Of a DNA stretch of 64,000 nucleotides, positions 55,172-64,000 are shown one piece after another (the first letter of the stretch is position 1; each line of letters opens with the position of its first letter). Both the position numbers and the translations under genes were made by a program. The notes below the pieces were generated by a model that ran no database searches, was not told the origin of the DNA, and saw only the letters and a list, made by a program, of their open reading frames with translations. Source of the DNA: Haematococcus lacustris (Eukaryota; Chlorophyta; Chlorophyceae; Chlamydomonadales; Haematococcaceae); assembly GCA_030144725.1 (NCBI GenBank), contig JASKMD010000014.1, positions 1,062,350 to 1,126,349 of the forward strand, written 5' to 3'.

Positions 55172-55503
55172 TATGATGCTGCACCCGCTGGCTGGCACTC
55201 CCTACGCGCGAATTATCGCGATCAGGTTAACCCGTAATTTCTCAGCAAGCGCAGGGGGACCTGGCCAGCACCGGGGGCCTCTACCAGGGAAGCAGCAGAA
55301 AAAAACGGATGTCTTAAACGCTTTAAGTATGCACTTTCACGTCACACTCGCAGCATTCGCACTGCATTCAGCACTGCATTCGTGCGCTACACAATGTACT
55401 GATGTTGATCGCTGTCAATGCAGCCTGATGGGGCATGATCTTGTACCCGAGAATACGTGTGCCCTGCGACCAGTATTTAGCAAGGCAAGCCACTATTCAT
55501 TGC

Positions 55504-56710
55504 GGGGGCGGGGCGGGGCGGGGCGGGGCGGGGCGGGGCGGGGCGGGGCGGGGCGGGGCGGGGCGGGGCGGGGCGGGGCGGGGCGGGGCGGGGCGGGGCG
55601 GGGCGGGGCGGGGCGGGGCGGGGCGGGGCGGGGCGGGGCGGGGCGGGGCGGGGCGGGGCGGGGCGGGGCGGGGCGGGGCGGGGCGGGGCGGGGCGGGGCG
55701 GGGCGGGGCGGGGCGGGGCGGGGCGGGGCGGGGCGGGGCGGGGCGGGGCGGGGCGGGGCGGGGCGGGGCGGGGCGGGGCGGGGCGGGGCGGGGCGGGGCG
55801 GGGCGGGGCGGGGCGGGGCGGGGCGGGGCGGGGCGGGGCGGGGCGGGGCGGGGCGGGGCGGGGCGGGGCGGGGCGGGGCGGGGCGGGGCGGGGCGGGGCG
55901 GGGCGGGGCGGGGCGGGGCGGGGCGGGGCGGGGCGGGGCGGGGCGGGGCGGGGCGGGGCGGGGCGGGGCGGGGCGGGGCGGGGCGGGGCGGGGCGGGGCG
56001 GGGCGGGGCGGGGCGGGGCGGGGCGGGGCGGGGCGGGGCGGGGCGGGGCGGGGCGGGGCGGGGCGGGGCGGGGCGGGGCGGGGCGGGGCGGGGCGGGGCG
56101 GGGCGGGGCGGGGCGGGGCGGGGCGGGGCGGGGCGGGGCGGGGCGGGGCGGGGCGGGGCGGGGCGGGGCGGGGCGGGGCGGGGCGGGGCGGGGCGGGGCG
56201 GGGCGGGGCGGGGCGGGGCGGGGCGGGGCGGGGCGGGGCGGGGCGGGGCGGGGCGGGGCGGGGCGGGGCGGGGCGGGGCGGGGCGGGGCGGGGCGGGGCG
56301 GGGCGGGGCGGGGCGGGGCGGGGCGGGGCGGGGCGGGGCGGGGCGGGGCGGGGCGGGGCGGGGCGGGGCGGGGCGGGGCGGGGCGGGGCGGGGCGGGGCG
56401 GGGCGGGGCGGGGCGGGGCGGGGCGGGGCGGGGCGGGGCGGGGCGGGGCGGGGCGGGGCGGGGCGGGGCGGGGCGGGGCGGGGCGGGGCGGGGCGGGGCG
56501 GGGCGGGGCGGGGCGGGGCGGGGCGGGGCGGGGCGGGGCGGGGCGGGGCGGGGCGGGGCGGGGCGGGGCGGGGCGGGGCGGGGCGGGGCGGGGCGGGGCG
56601 GGGCGGGGCGGGGCGGGGCGGGGCGGGGCGGGGCGGGGCGGGGCGGGGCGGGGCGGGGCGGGGCGGGGCGGGGCGGGGCGGGGCGGGGCGGGGCGGGGCG
56701 GGGCGGGGCG
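55504..56710. repeat. (GGGGC)n pentanucleotide array, about 241 units without interruption
   Basis: The stretch from 55504 to 56710 is perfect GGGGC repeat. No frame contains a stop, which produces spurious 400-550-residue frames (GRGGA or PAPPR repeats). It begins about 330 bp upstream of the symporter start, in or next to its promoter. Strong G-quadruplex potential on the plus strand. Confidence 0.98.
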
Positions 56711-57780
56711 TATGTAGGGCATAGCCAAGCGTATTAGCTCCGAGCCAAACTGCTAATATTAGCTCATATTAGCGGCAGTATTGCTAATATTAGCTCAAGG
56801 GGCGTCCGGGGGTCCGGGGATCGAGAGGTACGGTGTTCTGTCCCTGTCCGGTGCAGAGTTTTCGCTGTCTTTCGTGTCTGTTAAGACATTGCCCTCCGTG
56901 TGACAGAAGAGACTTGTTACCGCAAGCAAGGGGGCACGTGAGGTGCTTGAAGTTTACAAGTAATCCATAGAAACTTCATGAAAACAACGCAAAAGGGGTG
57001 GCCGGTCACTACAACGGTACACCGGGCACTAAGCCACTCCCAACTGCCCATGTCTAACGTTGCACCACAGTCGGCAGCAACCAAAGCACGACGGAGGTGC
57101 ACAAGTGACGAGGAGTAGGAGTGGGGAGAAGATGGAGTGAAGTGAAGACGTCAGGCGGGAGACGAGGCAAGCGCGTGAGATCCAAGAGGGGTAGTTTCGC
57201 TCCAAAAGGCGTAGGGCAGCACGGTTGTGGAAGGGCTGTCCATGATGACCCCAAGCAGCAACCGGGGATCACCACCTGTCACCTGAGTGAAGCACGAGCA
57301 AGGGATCAAGTGCCCCGCCCCGCCCCGCCCAGGCCAGGCCAGCCCAACCCACCCCCACCCACACCACCCAGCCCTACCTTCATCGCTAGACTCTCACCCG
57401 CCTACGCACGCACATCGCACAGGTAGCATACACAGTAGGTAGATGATGGTAGATGATAGATGGTAGATGATAGATGTGTAGATGGTAGATTATGGTAGAT
57501 GGTAGATGATGGTAGATGGGTAGATGGTAGATGGTGCTGCCCGCCTATGACGCCAGCCATCGATGGTAGATGGTGGATAGAATATGGATGGACTGAGAGG
57601 TGGTGGACTGGCCGCAGCAAGGAGGAGGGGAGGGGCTGGTGCTAGGGCTGGGGCTGGGGCTGGGGCTAGGGCAGGGGCAGGGGCTGGGGCTGGGACCAGG
57701 GCTGGGGCGGGGGCGGGGGCTGAGGCTGGGGCTGGGGCCGGGGCTGGGGCTGGGGCTGGGGCTGGAGCAAGGGTGATCCT
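56711..57780. other. Intergenic region with AT-rich palindromes and minisatellites
   Basis: 56735-56800 has repeated TAATATTAGCTC motifs in inverted and direct arrangement. 57425-57535 is a (TAGATGATGG/TAGATGG)n array. 57628-57775 is (GGGGCTGGGGCT)n-like. No gene recognised in 56.8-57.4 kb. Confidence 0.6.
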
Positions 57781-58236
57781 TTAGTTCAGCATCCTTCTCC
57801 ATTCGTGTCTCCTCGTACAAGGTGTTCAAGGTAGTCTTCAACCTCTTTGTGGAGAGGGTGCTAGCTCCTGCTGTAAGTAGGCAGGCAGCAATGGCAGGCA
57901 GGGCAGAGCATGCATGGTGAGCTGCAGGGTTGTAGGCTCTAGCCTAGCATGCTGAATTGGCACTGCTTCAGGCAATGGTCATTATGCTGGCACTGCCCAG
58001 TCGTCATGTTGGAGCAGCTGATCGTCGCCCAGCGATCACGACCTTCTTCAGACAACCTTCTTCAGGTCGACCATTGCGCGATAGTTTGTGCGCACGGCCT
58101 TGCTGCCCTTCAACTTTGAAAGCAGGGCTGCGATAGTGTGGGTCTTGTTCCTTAGTCTTTGGGTCCAGGAGTCGGCCTCCAACGGCGCATTATCAACCAG
58201 GTGCTCAGGGGGCGCAGCGCACCCAGGCTCAGCCAT
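57770..58236 (-). CDS. Possible small two-exon gene of unknown function
   Basis: First exon starts MAEPGCAAPPEHLVDNAPLE at 58236 and runs, open, to a stop at 58048 (62 residues; helical, basic: RLRNKTHTIAALLSKLKGSK). GT donors just before that stop (AAG|GTTGTC, AAG|GTCGTG) could splice to an acceptor CTTACAG near 57878, followed by the helical segment TLNTLYEETRMEKDAELKDH. No family recognised and the junction is unproven. Either a 62-residue protein or a slightly longer one. Confidence 0.35.
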
Positions 58237-58925
58237 TGCGCTAGGAAGCAAATGAAGGCGCTGCAAGAATCGCTTGCTATTATTTGCTAATATTTTTTGG
58301 CTTGCTATTATTGCTATTGTTAGGGCTGAGGTTTCGGACGCTTTTTGAGGGGGCCATGCGGGAGGTTACGGACGGCCTCGGAGTGCGCGGGGGGCACGGG
58401 CAGGTCCCCAGGAATGCAGCGGTGGGGTGGGGAGGCTCTCCCGTGCTGGTCGGGGGGTAGGAGGTTTCGGAGGCTCGTTGGAGGGGGGTTGGGTTAAGGA
58501 GTCGACGTCGTCGAGGGTGAGCCACTGTCACGCCCCGCATTGCCATGCCATGTTCCAGCGTGGTCCGTGCCCTGTTCAAGCGTGAGGCCGTGGTCAGCGC
58601 AGGTTGGTCACGTCGCTGTGGGTGCAGGGCTGCTCGTGCTATTTGTTTGCAACACTGCCGTGGCGCTCTGTGCCTGCGCTCTGTGCCGCTCGCAGTTATT
58701 CGAGTCTGGGCATTCTAAGCACGACGAGCGCCGAGCGCCGAGCGCAGCAGGACGCAGCAAGGGCGGAAATGGCGGGAGCCAGAGCCAGCTTACCTTTGTC
58801 AGCTTACAAGTGCATGCAGGCTGGTCTGCATATGTACATGAGCAACAACAACAGGCTGCAGGTGTACATGCTGCTAGTAGGAGCAGGCTACAGGTGTGCT
58901 GCAGTAGGGGTGTGGCACTGCTTGC
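58237..58925. other. Promoter-side and intergenic sequence
   Basis: 58280-58320 is AT-rich (TTGCTATTATT repeats). 58317-58370 (GTTAGGGCTGAGGTTTCGG ... GGCCATGCGGGAG) resembles, in reverse complement, 36105-36146 upstream of the F-box-like gene. No supported ORF. Confidence 0.4.
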
Positions 58926-59700
58926 AGGCAACAGGAGGCTGCAGGGCATGGGCAGCAGGGCATGGGCAGCAGCAGCAGCAGGAGGCTGCAGGGCATGAGT
59001 AGCAGCAGCAGCAGGAGGCTGCAGGGCATGGGCTGCAGGGCATGAGCAGCAGCAGCAGGAGGCTGCAGGGCATGGGGCTGCAGCAACAGTAGGAGGCTGC
59101 AGGGCATGAGCAGCAGGAGGCTGCAGGGCATGGGCTGCAGCAACAGTAGGAGGCTGCAGGGCATGAGCAGCAGCAGCAAGAGGCTGCAGGGCATGGGCAG
59201 CAGGGCATGAGCAGCAGCAGGAGGCTGCAGGGCATGGGCAGCAGCAGCAGGAGGCTGCAGGGCATGGGCAGCAGGGCATGAGCAGCAGCAGGAGGCTGCA
59301 GGGCATGGGCAGCAGCAACAGTAGGAGGCTGCAGGGCATGAGCAGCAGCAGCAAGAGGCTGCAGGGCATGGGCAGCAGGGCATGAGCAGCAGCAGGAGGC
59401 TGCAGGGCATGGGCAGCAGCAACAGTAGGAGGCTGCAGGGCATGGGCTGCAGGGCATGAGCAGCAGCAGTAGGAGGCTGCAGGGCATGGGCTGCAGGGCA
59501 TGGGCAGCAGAGGGAGGCTGCAGGGCATGAGCAGCAGCAGGAGGCTGCAGGGCTTGAGCAGTAGCAACAGTAGGAGGCTGCAGGGCATGGGCTGCAGGGC
59601 ATGGGCTGCAGGGCATGGGCAGCAGAAGGAGGCTGTAGGGCATGAGCAGCAGCAGGAGGGTGCAGGGCATGGGTAGCAGGGCATGGGCAGCAGCAGGCTG
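58926..59700. repeat. CAG-rich minisatellite (GCAGCAGGAGGCTGCAGGGCAT)n
   Basis: About 30 units of 21-30 bp built from AGGAGGCTGCAGGGCATG plus GCAGCAGCA. The Leu/Cys/Pro-rich frames of 260-360 codons on the minus strand are repeat translations. Confidence 0.93.
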
Positions 59701-60083
59701 TAGGGGTGTGGCAGTGCATGGTGCTAGTAGCAGCAGGTGTGCTGCAGTTCATGAGCAACAGCAGCATGGTTTGTTGTTGTTTGAGGTTGTTTGCAATCAT
59801 GCTATGTTTTCAACATGTAAGATTAATAACCTCCAACACAACAGCTTGTCTCGTCTCGTTTTGCCAACGTCATGCCTACACATGAGTACGAAAGAACAAA
59901 GAGAGCAAGCAGTCTCCTGCACAATACACTAACTCACTCATAAGGCAGTGCTTGAGCAACAGCATCAGGTTGCAACATATCTAAACAAGTAGCCCGACAC
60001 CAAGCCCAACACTCTCATACAATGGTCTGTGGGCTCAGCCAAGTCATGCGCTGCCAATGCAACACCAACCAGCCTTCTCAGTG

Positions 60084-61391
60084 TCACTTCCTTCCTTCCA
60101 ACCTGTTGACGATGGCAGCATACATTTTATACCCTGACTGAACAGCTGCCCCCACATCATTCCAAGCGGATGCCAGGAGCTGGGTGATCTGAGATGGCTG
60201 CAGTCCCGGATGCAGAGCCTCCATCCCAGCCCGCTTCATGGAGAGGTACAATGAGTAGCCACATAGGCCCTGTTGGCCTCTCTTAGAGGGATCAGTGGTA
60301 GGGAGGGAGAGTGCAGTAGCCAGCTGTGAGAGCTTGCTTAGCTCGACCTCTTCAGCTACCTCCTTGAAGGACTGGCTCTCACTCCTGCCTGCCAGAGCAC
60401 GGGCCTTCTCTTGCAGCTGTGTGATGAACGTGTCAGCACATGATGCCACATCAGACCCTGTTCCCATAGGCTCCCCAAACTGAAGAGCCCTGTTCACAGA
60501 AGCTGCATCAGGGCTGTGCAATCCTGCTGCCACCCTGGCCTTCTTCAGTGCCCTAGAGGGTGTGGCCAGAGTCTCCTTAAGCCCCTGGACCCCTTCATAG
60601 GCATCATGTGCTGACATGGAGGGATTCTTTTTCAGCACCCTTCCAGCTAGGAAGCACTCCGGGTGTGTGTCCTCCAACCACTTTCGATGGCCAGACCATT
60701 GCCTTCCCACCCTGTTCTTGTTTGGCCCCTTGGCCTTGGCAGCGTCATTGACCCACTGCTGGTTAGCTTGCTGCTGCAGCTGCTCCACAGTCAAGCCCTT
60801 GACCGCCTTCAGGACCTCCAGGGTGAATATGCAGTCCTTGAAGGACTCAATCTGACAGCTGTAGTTCTTCCCCTCCCTGTGGCGCTTCTCTGGGTCGGCC
60901 TCTAGCTGCTTTAAGGGTGGTCTGACTCCTGGCTGGCCTCTGTTCCATGCATCCTGGAAGCCCTGGAAGCTGTTAACGGACCTCAGCCACTCTCCCGGTC
61001 CTCCTTGGTTCTGTTTCCTAGCAGGAGGCTGGGATCCTGGGGGCACAGCAGGCAGGGGGCCTGGGGGCTGTGGACCTCCGGGCCAGAGAGGCTGGGGGCC
61101 TCCGGGCCAGAGAGGCTGGGAGCCTGGGGGCCCTTGCAGGCTGTAGCCCTGGTGGCCCAGCAGGCTGTAGCCCTGGTGGCCCTGCAGGCTGGGGGCCTGG
61201 TGGCCCTGCAGGCTGGGGGCCTGGTGGCCCTGCAGGCTGTAGCCCTGGTGGCCCAGCAGGCTGTAGCCCTGGTGGCCCTGCAGGCTGGGGGCCTGGGGGC
61301 CCTGCAGGCTGGGGGCCTGGGGGCCCTGCAGGCTGTAGCCCTGGGGGCCCAGCAGGCTGGGGGCCATGGGGGCCCTGCAGGCTGGGGGCAT
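60084..61391 (-). CDS. ORF with decapeptide repeats and an HMG-box-like C-terminus, unknown function
   Basis: A single 435-residue open frame on the minus strand. The N-terminal ~105 residues are about ten copies of a decapeptide (SLQGHQAPSLQGHQGYSLLG type) encoded by a 30-bp minisatellite. The middle (about 150-330) is non-repetitive, with a W-containing conserved-looking block (NRVGRQWSGHRKWLEDTHPE). The last ~60 residues (GYSLYLSMKRAGMEALHPGL ... LLASAWNDVGAAVQSGYKMY) have the spacing of an HMG-box-like DNA-binding fold. Upstream 61690-61760 resembles the subterminal repeat of the hAT-family elements, so transposon origin is possible. The true start is uncertain. No splice sites are needed. 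Confidence 0.5.
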   Translation of the reverse strand: MPPACRAPMAPSLLGPQGYSLQGPQAPSLQGPQAPSLQGHQGYSLLGHQGYSLQGHQAPSLQGHQAPSLQGHQGYSLLGHQGYSLQGPPGSQPLWPGGPQPLWPGGPQPPGPLPAVPPGSQPPARKQNQGGPGEWLRSVNSFQGFQDAWNRGQPGVRPPLKQLEADPEKRHREGKNYSCQIESFKDCIFTLEVLKAVKGLTVEQLQQQANQQWVNDAAKAKGPNKNRVGRQWSGHRKWLEDTHPECFLAGRVLKKNPSMSAHDAYEGVQGLKETLATPSRALKKARVAAGLHSPDAASVNRALQFGEPMGTGSDVASCADTFITQLQEKARALAGRSESQSFKEVAEEVELSKLSQLATALSLPTTDPSKRGQQGLCGYSLYLSMKRAGMEALHPGLQPSQITQLLASAWNDVGAAVQSGYKMYAAIVNRLEGRK

Positions 61392-61415
61392 GGGGGCCCT
61401 GCAGGCTGGGGGGGG
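61005..61415. repeat. 30-bp coding minisatellite (GGCCCTGCAGGCTGGGGGCCTGGT)
   Basis: About 13 imperfect 30-bp units within the N-terminal part of the 60084-61391 ORF; both strands stay open. Confidence 0.85.
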
Positions 61416-61444
61416 AACCGCCCTAAGTGTTTGGCGCAGTGATT

Positions 61445-61447
<3 letters not shown>

Positions 61448-61522
<75 letters not shown>

Positions 61523-61530
61523 TTGCAGGA
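61448..61530. repeat. (GGAGCA)n hexanucleotide repeat between two copies of TGTTTGGCGCAGTGATTGCA
   Basis: About 13 perfect GGAGCA units. The 20-bp sequence TGTTTGGCGCAGTGATTGCA precedes it (61428) and recurs at 61692, bracketing about 260 bp. Confidence 0.9.
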
Positions 61531-61710
61531 GCAGGAGCAAGGTCACAGACAGTACCCTGACCTTCCTACACCCAGCAAGGGCAAGGCCAAGGCCAAGGCA
61601 GCCCATGGCCAGAGTCACAGACCAAGCACACGGGAGCTGAGGAGGCTGCCAAACCCACCCAAGGGTGGAGTCCATTGCAAGGGTGCCACACTGTGTTTGG
61701 CGCAGTGATT

Positions 61711-62114
61711 GCACTTTACAGCCGTCCTACAATACCCCTACTGTTTACAGCCGTCCTACAGGGGCCAGTACACTGTGATAAGTGAGACTTAGTTAGCTAC
61801 TGTTTACTGAGCTCCTCCAGGTTGTCCAGAATGTCTACAGCGATGCCTGCTCGTCGTCGTTGCCTGGCGATGTCATTCATCGCCCTGCTCGTTTGTCTAA
61901 TCTTCCTCCACGGTACGCGCCAGGTCCTAGTGTACTTAGTATCAGCTGGACCATTAAATGCCATCAACCTTGCATCGCAGCTGTACCTGCTGCGGGCGTA
62001 TCTGCGCAACCCACGGACACAATGCCCGCGCCCTCACCTCCCATCCTGTCACCACGGCCTCCTGCCTCATCGCTGTTCACCCCGCCGCCTCAGCCATCCG
62101 AAACGACGGCAATC
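61711..62114. other. Intergenic flank of the right-hand foldback element
   Basis: Two copies of TTTACAGCCGTCCTACA (61716 and 61743), a motif also present near hAT-family ends (19819). A minus-strand 70-codon frame (61797-62009) has a basic/helical end (RQRRRAGIAVDILDNLEELS) but no support. Confidence 0.35.
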
Positions 62115-64000
62115 CCGCTTTTCACAATCAAGTCTCCCGGTAAAAGTTCCCCCTGTACGGGGGAAGTTTGTTGGCTGTAGATGGGGGAAGTTTTAAATTG
62201 CCCAACCGCGCTACTCGACAAGCACGAGCGACTAGCAACCCATACTACGGCTTGCTGGGCTCCATTGCAAGCTGTGACGCGCAACCTGGACGGCCCAGAG
62301 GTGGTCACTGGGGGCGGTTACTGTAATCGTTGATGAACGGCCGCAGCGATGCCGACCACAAGCCGTCCCTTAACACCAGCCGACCCACTCCCGTACACGC
62401 AGGAGTTATGACCCCGCCGAGGCAAGCGAGGACAACGCACAGCTGAAGGACAGCAAGAAGACACGCGTGGAGCTGAGCTAGGCGCGGGCCAGGCGAGCTA
62501 CAGGTGAGATGGTTAGGGTAATACCTAGCCACTGACACATTATGGGCAGCACTAACAATTCGCCCCTTGCATTACCCTTGCCATAACTCTGTTGTTGTGT
62601 GCCTATACATGCAGGCCATCCACAATAACAGTTCAAGGAGACCCCAACAACTTAGAACGGCAAGACCGGCGACCCGCCGCCCAGCCGCCGCCCAGCCCTG
62701 CCCCACCCCCTCCCAGCCCTGCTCCACCCCCTCCCAGCCCTGCCCCACCCCCTGTCAGCCTTGCGTTGCCCCTCCCCTCCCTGCCCAGCCCTGCCCCACC
62801 CCCTTTCAGCCCTGCCCCACCCCCTGCCAGCCTTGCGTTGCCCCTCGCCGCCGCAGCCCAGCCCTGCCCCACCCCTCCCAGACATGCCCCACCCCTGCCA
62901 GCCCTGCCCCAACCCATCCCAGCCTTGTGTTGCCCCTCCCCTCCCTGCCCAGCCCTGCCCCACCCCCTTTCAGCCCTGCCCCACCCCCGCCAGCCTTGCG
63001 TTGCCCCTCCCCTCCCTGCCCAGCCCTGCCCCACCCCCTCCCAGCCCTGCCCCACCCCCTGCCAGCCCTGCCCCACCCCATCCCAGCCCTGCCCCACCCC
63101 ATCCCAGCCTTGCGTCGCCCCTCCCCTCCCCTCCCTGCCCAGCCCTGCCCCACCCCCTCCCAGCCTTGCGTTGCCTCTCCCCTCCCTGCCCAGCCCTGCC
63201 CCACCCCCTCCCTGCCCTGCCCCACCCCCTGCCAGCCTTGCGTTGCCCCTCGCCGCCGCAGCCCAGCCCTGCCCCACCCCTCCCAGACATGCCCCACCCC
63301 TGCCAGCCCTGCCCCAACCCATCCCAGCCTTGTGTTGCCCCTCCCCTCCCTGCCCAGCCCTGCCCCACCCCCTTTCAGCCCTGCCCCACCCCCGCCAGCC
63401 TTGCGTTGCCCCTCCCCTCCCTGCCCAGCCCTGCCCCACCCCCTCCCAGCCCTGCCCCACCCCCTGCCAGCCCTGCCCCACCCCATCCAAGCCCTGCCCC
63501 ACCCCCTCCCAGCCTTGCGTTGCCCCTCCCTGCCCTGCCCTGCCCTGCCTGTAGGTGTGTGGCAGTGCAGTCTTCAGGCAGCAGCAGGCTGCAGGTTTGC
63601 TGCAGTGCATGTGCAGCAGCAGCAGGCTGCAGTGCATGTGTTACAGTGCATGAGCAGCAGCAGCAGCAGGTTGTAGTGCATGAGCAGCAGTGCAAGGACA
63701 GCAGCAGCAGTGGATGGGCAGCAACAGCAGGCTGTAGGTGTGTAGCAGTGCAGGTAGCAGCAGGCTGCAGGTGTGCTTCAGTGCATGAGCAGCAGCAGCA
63801 GGCTGCAGTGCATTTGCTGCAGTGCATGAGCAGCAGCAGCAGCAGGCTGTAAGTGCGTGAGCAGCTGTGCAAGGACAGCAGCAGCAGCAACAACAGGTTG
63901 TAGGTGTGTTTCGGTGCATGAGCAGCAGCAAGAGCAGCAGGCTGTAGTGCATGAGCAGTGCATGGACAGCAGCAGCAGGCTGTAGGTGTGTGGCAGTGCA
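62115..64000. mobile_element. Second foldback element, left arm (continues past right edge)
   Basis: Starts CAATCAAGTCTCCCGG at 62115, as at 10943 and (reversed) 14864, and follows the same order: unique 520-bp end, CCCAGCCCTGCCCC minisatellite, CAG-rich repeats. The minisatellite is longer here because a 405-bp segment is duplicated (62831 and 63236). The right arm and any target duplication lie outside the window. Confidence 0.8.

Noticed and set aside
55059..56728. Open frames of 411-552 codons with GRGGA or PAPPR repeats
   Set aside because: They are translations of the (GGGGC)n array, which has no stop codon in any frame; no start or splice context supports a protein.
58926..59700. Regular array considered as a CRISPR
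   Set aside because: Units are degenerate and contiguous, without unique spacers of constant length, in a eukaryotic context.
58608..59800. Long minus-strand Leu/Cys/Pro-rich frames
   Set aside because: Translation of the CAG-rich minisatellite; no unique sequence is conserved.
1..64000. tRNA, rRNA, riboswitch or bacterial operon structures
   Set aside because: None recognised on either strand by eye; the gene structure is spliced and eukaryotic throughout.

Overview
The window reads as nuclear DNA of a GC-rich green alga, most likely a chlorophyte of the Chlamydomonadales (for example a Haematococcus-like genome). This is inferred from intron-rich genes with GTGAGT-type donors, dense CAG/CTG and G-rich minisatellites, a TGTAA polyadenylation-type signal after one gene, OPR-like repeats, and Fanzor-type genes, which are known from Chlamydomonas. 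No bacterial, organellar, rRNA or tRNA gene was found.

Layout. 0.3-4.7 kb (minus): a SMARCAL1-like annealing helicase with an internal zinc ribbon, running off the left edge. 5.0-19.9 kb: a nest of DNA transposons. A hAT-like element (about 5,034-15,137) appears to be interrupted by a 3.25-kb element with 151-bp inverted repeats and an unusual RNase-H-like transposase, and by a 3.9-kb foldback element. Beyond it lie a 1.3-kb TIR element and two mirror-image hAT-family copies. 20.9-23.3 kb: a second element with the same terminal repeat as the 3.25-kb one but a different gene. 23.7-28.6 kb (plus): a complete 11-exon STE24 CAAX protease. 28.8-30.2 kb (minus): a small coiled-coil gene.

31.9-42.1 kb holds several decayed copies (A-E) of Fanzor-type (eukaryotic TnpB) genes, next to an OPR-repeat fragment and an F-box-like/leucine-rich protein gene. 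Three Fanzor copies share a conserved non-coding 3' flank that could encode a guide RNA. 43.4-44.5 kb (plus): an MPP6-like exosome cofactor. 47.7-55.2 kb (minus): a 13-exon sodium:solute (proline-type) symporter. 55.5-56.7 kb: about 1.2 kb of uninterrupted (GGGGC)n. 57.8-61.4 kb: a small unknown gene, a CAG-rich minisatellite and an ORF with an HMG-box-like C-terminus. 62.1 kb to the right edge: the arm of another foldback element.

The host genes have no evident shared pathway: DNA repair (SMARCAL1), prenyl-protein processing (STE24), RNA decay (MPP6) and solute uptake. The most unusual content is mobile: the Fanzor cluster with candidate guide-RNA regions, and the pair of elements sharing GGTCACCCC termini with 4-bp target duplications. 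Exon boundaries were chosen by eye from splice sites and phase. No search was run.
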